Shown here: positions 13,745 through 26,124 of the stretch, piece after piece
Layout: each line of letters starts with the position of its first letter
Numbering within the stretch: the first letter of the stretch is position 1
Assembly: GCF_037975245.1 (NCBI RefSeq)
Contig: NC_092570.1
Span: 15,324,001 to 15,388,000, forward strand
DNA: 64,000 bases
Direction of reading: 5' to 3'
Source of the DNA: Apostichopus japonicus
Taxonomy: Eukaryota > Echinodermata > Holothuroidea > Aspidochirotida > Stichopodidae
Translations under genes and position numbers: made by a program
The notes under the pieces: generated by a model
Seen by the model: only the letters and a program-made list of their open reading frames with translations
Database searches by the model: none
Told to the model about the DNA's origin: nothing

Positions 13745-14219
13745 CTCAGGGTTTATATCTCCTTTAAAAGATTATGCAAGTTTAATAAACAAGGAATACA
13801 AAAAATAATGACGAAAAAAGCAAAGTGAACGTTTCTTTATTCAAGATGCTGGTGTATTAATTGCACACAACGATTCACAAAAAGCCAAAAGTGGTATATT
13901 GGAATTAAAGTACACCATGGATAATTTTACCCCGGCTCCCCTCACCTGCAGAATACATTCAGAAGTCTCCCCAGACCCTGCCCCCCCCCACCATCCCCTC
14001 CCCTTCTTCTATAGTTTGCGCTGTTAATACTTTAATAAAGGCAACGGACGGTAAAGCTAACGCAAATGTTGATATTAAATGACCATGATACATGATTATG
14101 CCTTATCCATTAAAAAAACATCACAATTAAAGCCCACTAAAACAAAGATATGGTCGGGTATGAAATGCTGCGGAGTAGACTACAATGTAACAGAGTACTG
14201 TTTATCTCACACTCATTAC

Positions 14220-14222
<3 letters not shown>
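13745..14222. repeat. (TA)n-tailed interspersed repeat, copy 1
   Basis: About 480 bp containing GATTATGCAAGTTTAATAAA, TTAAAGTACACCATGGATAA, a C-rich segment, and ATGACCATGATACATG. It recurs at 14308-14632 (truncated) and 20820-21365 (more diverged). Here it runs directly into an 84-bp (TA)n tract. No coding capacity is visible, so it is probably a non-autonomous element with a simple-repeat tail. Confidence 0.8.

Positions 14223-14306
<84 letters not shown>
14223..14306. repeat. (TA)n microsatellite
   Basis: A perfect TA run joining the two neighbouring copies of the interspersed repeat. The Ile-Tyr open frames over it are artefacts. Confidence 0.95.
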
Positions 14307-14307
<1 letters not shown>

Positions 14308-14309
<2 letters not shown>

Positions 14310-14632
14310 GATTTATATCTCCTTTATAAGATTATGCAAGTTAAATAAACAAGGGATAACAAAAATAATGACGAAAAAAGAAAAGTGAACGTTTTTTTTT
14401 TTTTATTCAAGATGCAGGTGTCTCAATTGCACACAACGATTCAAAAAAGGCCTAAATGGGAATATTGGAATTAAAGTACACCATGGATAAGAATTTTACC
14501 CCGGCACCCCTCACCTGCAGAATACATTCAGAAGACTCACCAGACCCCCCCCCCACCATCCCCTCCCCTTCTTCTATAGTTTACACTGTAAATACTCTAA
14601 GAAAGGTAACGGACGGTACACCTAATATATAA
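14308..14632. repeat. (TA)n-tailed interspersed repeat, copy 2
   Basis: High identity to 13745-14080 of copy 1, including the C-rich segment and the AAGAAAGGTAACGGACGGTA stretch. It breaks off into a second TA-rich tract at about 14635. Confidence 0.8.
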
Positions 14633-14635
14633 TTT

Positions 14636-14799
<164 letters not shown>

Positions 14800-15174
14800 C
14801 AATAAGGAGATAACGAATACAATACGCTGTGATGAGGCTGCGAGCAGAGGACTATCGCTTGGGTATCAAAGGCCTGCAGAACATTGTACGGGATGCACAA
14901 ATGATTCATTTTGTCGGCATGTTTTGGGGGTAGCTAGGCTAGCTCCCGCCAACCCCCCCCCCCCCGCCCCCAACACACAAATACACACAATAAAATTCAT
15001 GTCTCACTGCACCTCAAGATCTGTAAATTTGTTGTACTTAAGTCAAAACTTGGATTAGATATATCAGTACTATAATCAATTACAATGCGTTTCCATGGGT
15101 TTTATATCGAACAGTGACGACAGAAGAACTATGTTGACACCAACTTTTATACACTTCATGTATATTCTAGTAAT

Positions 15175-15470
15175 TACGTAGAGAAAAACTTAATTAAGAG
15201 AAAATAATTTGAACGAATACAGGATCGATGAGTTGTAGAGCGCCACATGCAGAAGAACCCTATAATTGGTAAAAGAGACAGCAAAAAATCAATTATTGTC
15301 TTTTTAATTATACCGGAAAAAGTTATACATTTTTATTGACATTCTACAAAGTTTGAGTAATATCCGTTTCGATCGGTACTGTAACCGACAATAACGCGTT
15401 TATATTTAATAATACTAAAGAAAATAAACTACCCCCTCTACTAAGTTTACCAGCTAAACCAAACACTGAA
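15175..15470. repeat. Segmental duplication, copy 2
   Basis: Same orientation as 12345-12850 and lacking its central G-rich insertion. Similarity ends near the CTAAGTTTACCAG segment at 15440-15460. Confidence 0.8.
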
Positions 15471-15781
15471 TGGTTGAGTAGCTACGTGAGTGACCCGTTA
15501 CACACATGAAAATTCGCGTAAGTTAATCAAACTCGTAAAATTCCATAATAGGGTACGGTATATTCGCTTTGTATAATAAACCGTGTACTCGATATGTTTG
15601 GTCATATTCGCATCAGAAGGTTTAGAATCAGTCAGAGCTCATGTGAGGTTCTTGCGAAAAAATACTTGGGTTACCGAGGAAAAAAGTAATATTCATTTCT
15701 AGTTTTTGTTAAATTTGTTGGACCCATTTCGTTTCTTCATTTCTGAACCATAATTGGTAAGTAGACTACTCTATATATACC

Positions 15782-15813
<32 letters not shown>

Positions 15814-16299
15814 CTTAGATATGTAGTGTGTGTTTTCTCGTCTTTACTGAAAAACATTGACCTAGTGTCTACGAGTGTTGAATATATAGGTATAAGCAAT
15901 GACACTATGTCATTATCTTAAAATCATTTCAATAGCAGGCGAAAGTTTCAATTTTAAAGCATTTCTCTTAATTGACTAAAACCGTTTTCGGGTGTTAATG
16001 TTTATTTTCATCCACTTGTCTTGGTTTCTATTGCATTTTTTTATTTTTTTTTATTTTATTTTAATGAGCCAAGTGCATGTTTGTACACATGGAAACATTG
16101 AAAGTGATTGCATTAAGGGGCAAAAAGAAATTAAGATAAACTAAATATAACGAAAATGTGACCACTTAAGCATGTTTAAAGGAAATGCAACGCGTTATTC
16201 AGCAAATTCATAAAATGGCGTAGGAAACATTTCTAAGGTCACACCCAATAAAGATCAACGTTGGCAACTATTGATTATTCAACCTTTAATAAAAAAGGT

Positions 16300-17345
16300 G
16301 TCAAGCTTATTGTATATAAATGAGCTGTTTTGTGTAACGTCTGCTAAACAAGTGGATATGTCGTGTATTGTATGTATTCGTGAACTGTCGACAACATTGA
16401 CTCATTGTGTGTATAACCCTCAGGGATCGTCAGAACATATTTTTTATTTATACGCGAATGTTGCCATTTTTTTTAATATGAGGCTAAAAGCTTTCTATTC
16501 ACAATTAAATGACATTAATTTAATAGCTTGTCAATGAATTTTGTTATTGTATATAAGTGAGCTGTATGTGTTAGGTCTGCTAATAAAGTAGATATGTCGT
16601 GTATTGTATGCATTCGTGAACTGTAGACAAAAGTTATTCATTGTGTGTATAGGCCTAACCTTCAGGGATCGTCAAAACATATTTTTTATTTATTCGCGAA
16701 TGTTGCAATTTTTTTAATTCATTGTGTGTATTACCCTCAGGGATCGTCAGAACATATTTTTTATTTATAAGCGAATGTTGCAATTTTTTTATTAATATTA
16801 GGCTAAAAGCTTTCTATTGGCACAATTAAATGACATTAATTAAATAGCTTGTCAAGGATTTTTTTATTGTATATAAGTGAGCTGTAAATGTTAGGTCTGC
16901 TAATCAAGTAGATCTGTCGTGTATTGTATGTATTCGTGAACTGTAGACAACATTTATTCATTGTGTGTATAGGCCTAACCCTCAGGGATCGTCAGAACAT
17001 ATTTTTTATTTATACGCGAATGTTGCATGGGTTTTTTTTTTAATATGAGGCCAGAAGCTTTCTATTCACAATTAAATGACATTAATTAAATAGCTTGTCA
17101 AGGAATTTTGTTATTGTATATAAGTGAGCTGTATGTGTTAGGTCTGCTAATAAAGTGGATCTGTAGTGTATTGTATGTATTTTCGAATTGTAAACAACAT
17201 TTACTCATTGTGTATATCACCCTCAGGGATCGTCAGAACATATCTTTTATTTATACGCGAATGTTGAATTTTTTTAAATATGAGGCTAAAAGCTTTCTAT
17301 TACAATAATTTCTATTTCACAATTAAATGACATTAACTTTCCGCC
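16300..17345. repeat. About 240-bp tandem repeat, four copies
   Basis: Units begin near 16300, 16541, 16863 and 17108 with TTATTGTATATAAGTGAGCT. All carry CTCAGGGATCGTCAGAACAT and end with AAATGACATTAAT. The second unit holds an extra internal partial copy of the CAGGGATCGTCAGAAC portion. Short open frames recur because the unit recurs. Confidence 0.9.
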
Positions 17346-17488
17346 ATGTCCCCGAGAAAAAGAAATTCTTAAAAAAAAACTAATATCAATATTAAATAGA
17401 TAGATAGATAGATAACATTTTTCTTAACAATAATTAACGAATAAACCTGATAATTCATGGCTTTACCTGAATACACAGATGAATGTAG

Positions 17489-19013
17489 TTATCTCCGGGC
17501 TGGTTCGTTGTAGTTACCCTGTTGCCCACTTTGCTCAGAAGAGGCTCTACATCAGAAATTTAAGAGGGTGATATGAACCAACTCATAATTATGTAACTAT
17601 GTAAAATATGTAATAACTGATAGTAATGAACAAGCTACTTCACTGTAATTTTAAATATTTTAAATATATTTTATATATTTTAAATAATTTAAAATATAGG
17701 TTGAAGCCTTGTGTAGAATAGACATATTGACATACAGCCTGTATCGAAATGGGTATATTAAATACCATATATGTATATTCCTTCGGTGAGCGAAGAAACA
17801 GAATCAGGTTTATAAATATCACGTATTTTTACCAGATATTCACTTATTTGTTAAGAATAGTTTAGAATATGCATGGAACTTACGAGCTTTTTGTTATAAG
17901 CGGTTCGTTGTATGTTCCACTTTGATCGTCACCACCTCTGAGAATAATAATATTAAGAAGAATTCAATTTTTCAAAACTGCTGCTCAATAACATGAGAGA
18001 GAGCGCGCGAGAGAGGTGGAGAGAGTGAAAAAGAGATATATACTATTATTCTCTAATATTTTAAATAACTTGAAAAGGGATCAACTTGTTCCACCTTAGT
18101 TTCAGCTATGTGCCATGTCAGCTCTACAAAAGTGAACCCATTTCGTTTTCTTGAAATGGATATGTTCTTTGGATCAAGTATTTGGTTTTTTGCAATATTG
18201 TTAATATTACCAAATACAGAATTATATGACTGTGAAGTAACTGTATTTGTTTAATTTTATTTTACTACAATCGAGAATTAAAAATTCAAAGCATAAAATT
18301 GCGTTAATCGGAAGTTTTTGAAGATTCTAAAAGAATCAAATCCAAAACTGCATGTATTGTTTTTTATTTGATTTAAAACGTTCTGTATTTAGATCTTTCT
18401 TTAAACCGTTAATATAATAATGCATGTAGCATACCTCAATTTGATCTTGTGAATGTGTTCTTTATCATTTTACATTGACAAAAAAGAACAATTTGTTAAA
18501 TGGAGTGATGAAAACCAATTAAGGAAGAAGAAAGGCCAAAATCTTGGAAGGATTATTTAGTATAAACATTTAGAGAGAAAAAAAAGCCGTCATATCTTAC
18601 CTTGATTCAGATTGATTCTCAGAGATTTGGGTGTCTATTTACATCGGCAACAAGAAAGAATAATATTCAAATGGCAAGAAGAAATCCAATTAAGTTATAT
18701 GAAAGTCCAAAATCGTTTAAGGAAGTCTATAAGTATAAACATTAAGAAGAACAAAAACCGTCATATCTTACCCTGATTCAGATTGAGACTCAGATTTTTG
18801 AGTATTCTCAGATGTTTTATTTTTCTCCGATTTTTTCTCAGATGCTTGAGTTTTCTCAGATGCTTGAGTTTTCTCAGATGCTTGAGTTTTCTTAGATGCT
18901 TGAGTTTTCTTAGATGCTTGAGTATTTTTAGATGTTTGATTTTCCGCGGATGTTTGAGTTTTCTCAGATGTTTGAGTCTCCTCAGATGATTGAGAATTAC
19001 CCTCGCTATCCAT
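17489..19013 (-). CDS. NEP-motif microprotein, three exons, Ser/Thr/Lys/Gln-repeat N-terminus
   Basis: Exons: 19013-18772 (from ATG), 17937-17884 and 17546-17489. All junctions are phase 2 and join in frame to give 117 residues. Donors are GTAAGA and GTAAGT, and the acceptors follow pyrimidine-rich tracts (TTATTCTCAG, TGATGTAG). Exon 1 encodes a hydrophilic repeat of the hexapeptide EKTQAS, probably disordered. Exon 2 is symmetric (54 nt) and encodes DDQSGTYNEPLITKS. Exon 3 encodes EQSGQQGNYNEPARR and then stops. The NEP module thus sits in two successive exons, as if duplicated. The stop at 17489 is 22 nt before another consensus donor (GTAAAG), implying a 3'UTR intron. No hydrophobic segment is present. 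Function is unknown; no family recognised. Confidence 0.65.
18495..18800 (-). repeat. About 171-bp tandem duplication covering the end of exon 1 and its donor
   Basis: 18495-18630 and 18666-18800 align with an offset of about 171 bp. Both keep the string CTGAATCAxGGTAAGATATG, so a second intact donor ends at 18601. The downstream copy codes in the same sense for TQISENQSES but has no phase-2 acceptor I can see. It may be a spare alternative exon end or a relic. Confidence 0.7.
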
Positions 19014-19199
19014 ATTGAAAAGAAAATTTAATTTTCTCTAAGAGTTTTTAGATAAAGTTTCCCACCAATTTAGTAATGTTATCTGGGGTACTTTTTCAGA
19101 TGTGATGAAGTAGAATTATATATTACTTCAATCAGAATAAGAGGCATTTGATGAAAACAGTTATATTTATATCTGATCTTTATTATCGATATTTCGGTG

Positions 19200-19400
19200 T
19201 GCGGGATTAACCAATGAAAACGTTCATCGTTTCATCACCTTTATTATTTTCATGGTTTAGCCAATCAAAAATCATTTACATGTGTGTGTGACAGATGTAT
19301 TGGGGGTGCTACCCAATTTGAGCATGCGCAGAGTCTGCGACATTTTCCACAGATATGGTTGTTGCAATAAGTGGTTTAACCAATGAAAACGTTGCAATTG
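19200..19400 (-). promoter_or_regulatory. Putative promoter region with repeated CCAAT boxes
   Basis: The string TTAACCAATGAAAACGTT occurs at about 19208-19225 and 19377-19394, with another CCAAT (AGCCAATCAAAA) between, at about 19260. They lie 190-380 bp upstream of the start codon at 19013. A similar CCAATGAAAA...CCGTT occurs near 33812, upstream of another family member. Confidence 0.4.
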
Positions 19401-20819
19401 TTCATACGACACGTTACCTTGTAGGCCGTGCCCTGTGTCAGATCTGCCCTCACTTAATATTCCAAAAGCTATTTTTAATCCGAGTAGTTTTCCCGAGTAT
19501 TGTTTTGTTAACTATATTTTGCGAGAGAATCTATTAGTGTGAAAAAATCGAGGGCAGCGTCAAGGTACTGTTTATGAAGGAAGGAATTTCCCCACACTTA
19601 GTTTCTATCCCAGTGTGTTTATGTTAACAAGCTAATAGCACAATACGAGAGATCCAGTCAAGAGTTATACAATGTTGGAACTTTAAGTAATTTGTTTTTT
19701 CTTCAAATTCATTGATTTGTTTTTAAAATAAAATGTGCCTTTTTTTCACTAAAAGGAGATTTTTTTATCTTTCAAGTCCCATTTTACAATGATTTTTCTA
19801 TGGTAACGCCAAAGTGATTAATTATAGAAAATAAAACCCGATAAATGTAACAATAAAGATTTTTTTCTATTTAAATCAGTTTGTCGAAAACTAAAATTGA
19901 AAAATACCTTTCCATGACGAATATAGTCGTAATACAATTTAGCAAATTCCAGAGGCGTTTAACTATTGAAGGGTATCTAATGATTTGCGAATTTTCTTTA
20001 GTTTGCACAAAAAGTGACACAAATTATTACCAATGGGAGAGCTGCTTCAATAGCTCCTCAATGCAACAAAAGTATATGTGTGTGATGGGGGGGGGGGGTG
20101 GGAGGAGAAGCGGACATTGTTGATAATAGTACTGACTTAGAGTTCTGATTTTATCAAGTCTGGATATAAAATAGGTCAGCTATGTGTTGTCGTAGCCAAA
20201 TATCTGATTGAGGCAAAATGGAAGAGAGTTTATTGTAGGGAGTATGTTTTTTTGAAAAAACATGACATCACATTATGACGAAATCTCGTACATGGGTTTT
20301 TGTAATTAGTTCATGTAATGATAACGCACTGCAAACCTCTTCCCCACCTCACCCCTGCCCACCTGCCCACCCATGTCCACAATTAAGTTGAAGATGTTCA
20401 ACACACCCCTCCTTGTACCCTATCATTCAGCGTATTTTCGTTCATTTCTTTTTCATAGACAAGTATAAGTATTTTACTAACTCAAGAACAAAGTGTCAAA
20501 GGTTAGCAATTTGCCTAAGATGTTAATTGCATCCCCATTTCTTTGGTATATCTTACAGTTGATTTTGTGACGTCATGTTTTGTGTCGACTTGTTATAGCT
20601 TTACATGCTTTTATAGATTTATGGTGGCATCTTACTACATATAAATAAATTGCTCGATATACCCAAATTAACTTGAGGGTTGAAAAGATTATTTACAACC
20701 TAATGACGATATTCCAAACACGACCAGACGAAACCATCGAATTAGTAAATCTTTCAGAAAATTTCATTATTCTATAGTCTCAATTTCACGATTGGTGTCA
20801 ACATAGTTTAGCAAATGTT

Positions 20820-21365
20820 TTAAACAAGGAATCAATAAATGATGACAAAAAGAGAAAAGTGAATATTTCATATTCAAGATGCATGTATATTGATTACAAA
20901 AAAACAGTTCACAAAAAGCCAAAAAGCAGATTATTGGCATTAAAGTACACCATGGATAAGATAACTAATTTAAAAGGATCTCAACACCTATTGCTACGAA
21001 GTTTACCCCGGCAACTTCCCCCAACCCCTATTCCAACACCGTCGTTTTGGGTCGCTTCATCACCCCATCCAGCTAACTATGCATTCCGATGACTCCGCAC
21101 CACTCCCTTCCCCTCCAGCCTTCTATATTTTGAACCTTTTTCTAATTTTAAGAAAGGTAATGAACGGTGAAATTAACCATAAATGTTGATGTAAAATGAC
21201 CATGATACATGCTGTGCCTCTTCCATTAAAAGCCATAACAATTACACCCCACTATAAAATGCTTCCCAGCAACAACAGCAAAAAGATCTTAATTTGTTAC
21301 TGGTTCGGATTTAGTTCTAAAATGTAACAAAATACTGATTATCTCACACCCACGACAATTATATT
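20820..21365. repeat. (TA)n-tailed interspersed repeat, diverged copy 3
   Basis: Shares TTAAAGTACACCATGGATAA and ATGACCATGATACATG with the two copies near 14 kb, in the same order and orientation. It has about 40 bp extra after the CCATGG block. It ends at CAATTATATTTATGATACAT, where copy 1 has its (TA)n tail. Confidence 0.75.
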
Positions 21366-21799
21366 TATGATACATATATCAAGAGTTCTCAAATAATTAT
21401 CTACGAGGGCAAGAGAACAAAAACAACATTGTTTAGACCAATTAAAGGGGTAGTAGATAGGATCCAAAATTCACGATACCTACCATAGACTGGCAACGTG
21501 CAGTGCATGCAGGTCTGCATAAAGGGTGCAATCAAAGCATAGATAAGAGTGCTGTTGCGGGCCGATATGTATTTTTTTTCCTCACTTTTTGTTGTTGTTG
21601 TTGGCCGGATTGGAATCATTTCGCGAGTCTTAATTGGCCCGCGGGTGGCCAACTGAGAACCCCTGGTATATCAAAATGAAATTTCTAAAAAATGTGTAAC
21701 AAAATTGTCCACGACCCAGGCTCATCCATAACTGATCTTAAAACAGCGAAATATGCCAGAGAGAAGAGATTCGTTGAATATGCATAGGTATAATGTCGG

Positions 21800-21876
21800 G
21801 TCGTGAATATCCATTGTCTCACGTATGATTCAGCCTCGGTTCGTGAATATCCATTGTCTCACGTACGATTCAGCCT
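21800..21876. repeat. About 39-bp tandem duplication
   Basis: TCGTGAATATCCATTGTCTC followed by ACGTAYGATTCAGCCTC occurs twice back to back, differing at one base. An 89-codon plus-strand frame starts inside the first copy (21825) but ends in poly-C/poly-A and is not convincing. Confidence 0.85.
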
Positions 21877-22139
21877 CTCTTTCAGAAACACCTAATACCT
21901 CCTCATCTCCTTGTCAGGAGCAACTGAGAAGCCTCTTATTGTCTTACACCTCTTCTGTCTTAATCCTGGTTTCCCCCGAAGTCCATTGCGACGACGTCGT
22001 TGCCGTTTCGAGAGAAAGAAGCGCAGTGTTAGAGAAATGGCAGTTGCTTAGAGGAACGACCCCCCCCCCCCCCACCCCGCAAAAAAAAAATGCCTAAGGA
22101 GTTCCTGTATGCCTCCGTAGAGTCAGAGTGGTCACTCAC

Positions 22140-22192
22140 ATCTTGAACGCAGTGAAGTTCGTATATTCTTGATGGAACAAATCTATATCCAT
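22140..22192 (-). CDS. Possible first coding exon, minus strand
   Basis: ATG at 22192 opens MDIDLFHQEYTNFTAFK and ends phase 2 at a consensus donor (GTGAGT). No partner exon was identified, so this is a candidate only. Confidence 0.25.
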
Positions 22193-22508
22193 GCATCTTT
22201 TGAAAGGAATTGTTGTCCTAAATCGGCCCTCATGTTCGATTCTAATCAGGGGGAAAGAGGGAGAGAAAAGAGAGATGTTAAGAATTAGAAAGGGGAAAAC
22301 ATGCCACAGATGTATCAAGAGAACCCCCTCGTCTTCGTTGTGAATGATATATTCAGAGGCGACAGAATGCAGTTTAATCGGGCAGGTGGGGGTGGGGGCC
22401 GGAAGAAGTGGGGGTTAACACACTTTGACTGGCAGTGAGACATGTGACTGTTGACATGCAAATTGAAAAAAAAAGTTAACGTTTGTCTGTGCTGTTCATT
22501 ACCTTTGT

Positions 22509-22553
22509 TATATATATACATATATATATAATATATATAAATATATATATATA

Positions 22554-22601
<48 letters not shown>

Positions 22602-22609
22602 TATATATA

Positions 22610-22691
<82 letters not shown>
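22509..22691. repeat. (TA)n microsatellite
   Basis: About 180 bp of TA repeat with a few ATTTAT interruptions; no coding meaning. Confidence 0.95.
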
Positions 22692-22696
<5 letters not shown>

Positions 22697-23228
22697 AAGG
22701 TAAACAGTCTTCTTCAGCTTGAATAAAATCAAAGTACCAACGTGTTATTGTTGTTGATGATAACTTCATGAATATCCAGCATCATGAATAATTTAAAGTG
22801 ACAAACTCAATTGCTTTCTGTTGGTTTACTGGTTTATCTATATAAATTCAGGAGTAAGTCTAACGATATGGATAATTATTGGATTTTCCCCATATTTCGC
22901 TCGCTCGCTCAAAATTTTTTTTATTCGTAGACAGTTTTGAAAGATATTTTGTATATTGAAAAATCGATCTTTACCATCGAAATATGAGAGAAAATGGTCA
23001 CAATGGCTAAAAGAAGGCAACGATAAGTTGTATATCTCGTTTTTTATTGTTTTTGGATAGCTGAATATCCATGACAGATATTAATTTTTAAAATTAATAA
23101 TCCCTAGGAGAGATTGATTGAATTGTGCACACTTTGGTGTGTAAGTGTGACAAGTTACCGATGACCAGGGTTAAGTCGTGTGATAAGGCCTTGGCCATGA
23201 ATAAGAATGTAAACATGAGATAAACATA

Positions 23229-23242
23229 ATAATAATTATAAT

Positions 23243-23333
<91 letters not shown>

Positions 23334-23349
23334 GTAACAATAATAATAA
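23229..23349. repeat. (AAT)n microsatellite
   Basis: About 120 bp of ATAATA triplet repeat with few interruptions. Confidence 0.95.
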
Positions 23350-23397
23350 AAACACGGAAGTCAAGTACAGCAGTTCATAAAATCGACCCTTATATAT

Positions 23398-23594
<197 letters not shown>

Positions 23595-23704
23595 AATTCA
23601 ATGACGAAATATTACAAGCTATATCTGAAAACTATGAAATACCTATTGCCTAAACATGAACATATAGATTGTCTTTTAAACCAATTTCTTTCTCAAAGTG
23701 TTCT

Positions 23705-23800
23705 TGAGGGAAGGGGAGGGGAGGGAGGGGAAGGGGAAGGGAGGGAGGGGGTAGGGGAAGGGAGGGAGGGGAGGGGAAGGAGAGGGGAGGAGCGAGGGTA
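23705..23800 (+). repeat. G-rich tract with quadruplex potential
   Basis: At least twelve runs of three or more G separated by one to three bases (GGGGAGGGGAGGGAGGGG and similar). This satisfies the usual G3+N1-7 quadruplex pattern several times over on the plus strand. Confidence 0.8.
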
Positions 23801-24125
23801 GGTCAGACAAGTTTATTTCCCCTCCCCTGTCACTGCCCAGAACTCATTAATAACGTCCTGTTTAGATTGTCAAAAATCAGAAACCTCTAGCGTTTATACA
23901 CCTTTGTCGACACGCTCAAAGTTTAAACGGAATATCCCGTTGGCTGAAAGTGTTTGACAACACTATTTTTTGGACATGTAAGCTAAAAACACAACAAAAT
24001 TCATGGTATTTCTTTAATACGGCAAATATTAGAATTTCTTTTTCAAACTTTTTTGATGGTATTTTGCTTTTAAAAGAGTATAAAAAATAATGTGAATACC
24101 ATTTAAGAGGAGAAACTAACTTAAT

Positions 24126-24192
24126 TTATCGTTTAGTTGGTTCGTTGCCGCTGTTGTTTTGCCCCTTGGTGTTTCCTGAAGACGAAGTCGAA
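24126..24192 (-). CDS. NEP-motif terminal coding exon
   Basis: A strong acceptor (CATTTCGTTTATCCGCAG) opens a phase-2 exon reading STSSSGNTKGQNNSGNEPTK, then R and TAA. The acceptor phase and the closing motif match the final coding exon of the 17.5-19 kb gene (SG, then NEP, then two basic residues, then stop). A weaker donor-like GTTAGT follows 5 nt after the stop. The matching first exon was not found upstream. By family resemblance it is the last coding exon of another member, or a relic of one. Confidence 0.5.
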
Positions 24193-25011
24193 CTGCGGAT
24201 AAACGAAATGTGATTTTTATGACACAAATCTATTTCGTTACCACAAAATTAAACATTCTATTAGACTATACTCATAAGCATACTACTTTGGTATTAAATC
24301 TTATCAAGAGAAACACTGGGGTGTGACAAAAACTGAAAGGCTGCCCTGCTATATACAAACACTGTCTTGATTAGTGACCCCAATTTTCATATTCATCATC
24401 TTGGCAATCCTTGGGGTAAGGGGGAGGGGAGGGGTCTACAGAGAGATGGCAACCCTTCTACCTTTGAGAAATGTACATATGATTAAAGCAACTTAGCGTT
24501 ATATTTTTCAACTATTGGAAAAAATATATTTTCATGATTTTTTACCATTTTTTCCCCTGCAAATTTCTGTTTCCGAATTATTTGGCGACTCTCCAAAAAA
24601 CACATATTTAACGCGACCTTATTTTGAATTACCAGGGATGTTAATGCAAACATTGTTATAACCAAGGTGTTATATGTCTCTTCCATATTTTGTCTACATT
24701 CTTTAAAAAAGCAGTTCTTTGCAAAGTTATATTTGGTAAACCTATATCCACCGGGGGAAAAAATGATGCATTTTTAAACATATTTAGACATTATGTTAGG
24801 GCCTAATTTTAGTCTAAACGCTGGTTTGGGATAATAACTATTTTTCGAATTCCTGTGGAAATATTAAAGGGATCAACCCTAAGACTTCCTGTACATTTCC
24901 TATACATTTTTTGGCGATGAAAAGTGAGTAGTAGAGCCAATTAAATGAGTTGAGAGATTTCTAAAAAAAAATGTAAAAAGAAAAGGCTTTAACTCACATC
25001 AACCCACGCCA

Positions 25012-25269
25012 ATGTGCAACACTTCGCTGATTTTGGAATTCAAAAATGAAAACATGTTGACGCAGAAAGTTTGGCTTCCTGTACACGGAAATGGGGATTG
25101 TTTTTCCAGGGGCACGATAAATTCACAAGGAAGAGTTGTATGTGTGTTTAAAAAAAAATCTTTTACAAATACTGTAATTCAGTACAAGAGGGGTCGTCTT
25201 AGGGTTAACAGTAGGCTGAGAAGAAATTATTGTAAGTTAGATGTTTTAAGGAAGAAGGCAAAAGACTAA
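25012..25269 (+). CDS. Unidentified small basic ORF, plus strand
   Basis: ATG at 25012 opens 85 codons ending in TAA. The product is basic, with four cysteines and a Lys/Arg-rich C-terminus (GRLRVNSRLRRNYCK). A textbook donor (ACCG/GTGAGTAA) lies 68 nt after the stop on the same strand. That is compatible either with a UTR intron or with this being the 5'UTR exon of a plus-strand gene whose ORF is incidental. No family recognised. Confidence 0.3.
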   Translation: MCNTSLILEFKNENMLTQKVWLPVHGNGDCFSRGTINSQGRVVCVFKKKSFTNTVIQYKRGRLRVNSRLRRNYCKLDVLRKKAKD

Positions 25270-25878
25270 TGTAACGTCGGGTATATTCTGTATTTCACTT
25301 CCAAATATCGTTTTTGATTAGTTTGGACCAATTTACCGGTGAGTAAATATTCTTTTCGTAGTTATAATTCATTGCATTCAGCATAAGGAAAGAAAATCAA
25401 TGGCATTAATTGTAGTAAATTGTTAATTTTCTTAATATTTACAGGCTAGTTTAGTTATGTTCATTTTAATTGTCTAAACTGAAAACACGTCATCCATATT
25501 TACACTGTTTAATTTCTCGACCTCGAATTATTATTTTTTTTTTTTTAAGTTCTCAAAGATAAGTAAGTCCCTTGTCAAAGAATTATTATTGTCGATGCAC
25601 TTATAACAGATACCCAAATTTTTTTTTTACAAGGAAAATGGATGTATGATTTCTGTTGTTTAATTTTTGCCATATAAATAGGTCAGAACCTTCCAGAAGA
25701 AATAAAATAAGCATGGGACCTAACATTCATAATTAAGATAATTTTATGGATCACCAAATAAGATTATACTTGTTACCACATTAACATGACCAAAAGGTAT
25801 CTATATTCAACTATTCCCATTTAACATCATTATGTCACTCTTACTACAAAATATTATCCTGAAGGGGAAATCTCAACT

Positions 25879-26124
25879 TTAAGAAAAAAAAATCATGGAT
25901 TCCAAGCCCAAAAGAAGTTTTTGTGATAGTTTTTTGTCAATGTTTTCATAAGATTCCACTGTCAAATATTGTTCAATAGCATTGTCATTGAAATGTATAC
26001 TCCGTGAAGAGTGATACCTGATAAAATTGATAAATTGATAAAATACTTCCTCAATAGATTTTGTTAAAATATAGCCAACATCTCCGTGCAAGGGTGACAT
26101 ATACACGAGCCATTTCATTGGCAT
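25879..26124 (-). CDS. Unidentified 81-codon ORF, minus strand
   Basis: ATG at 26124 to a stop at 25879. Composition is protein-like for such AT-rich DNA (alternating hydrophobic and charged residues, e.g. SIEEVFYQFINFIRYH). No splice sites, promoter or homologue recognised; possibly a gene fragment or chance. Confidence 0.25.
   Translation of the reverse strand: MPMKWLVYMSPLHGDVGYILTKSIEEVFYQFINFIRYHSSRSIHFNDNAIEQYLTVESYENIDKKLSQKLLLGLESMIFFS

Noticed and set aside
16040-16120. Plus-strand NEP-like reading (AATGAGCCA after a T-rich stretch)
   Set aside because: No acceptor, no basic residues around it and no SG motif; a chance match.
21825-22097. 89-codon plus-strand ORF with a Pro-rich end
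   Set aside because: It starts in a 39-bp tandem duplication and ends in poly-C/poly-A; no splice or promoter support.
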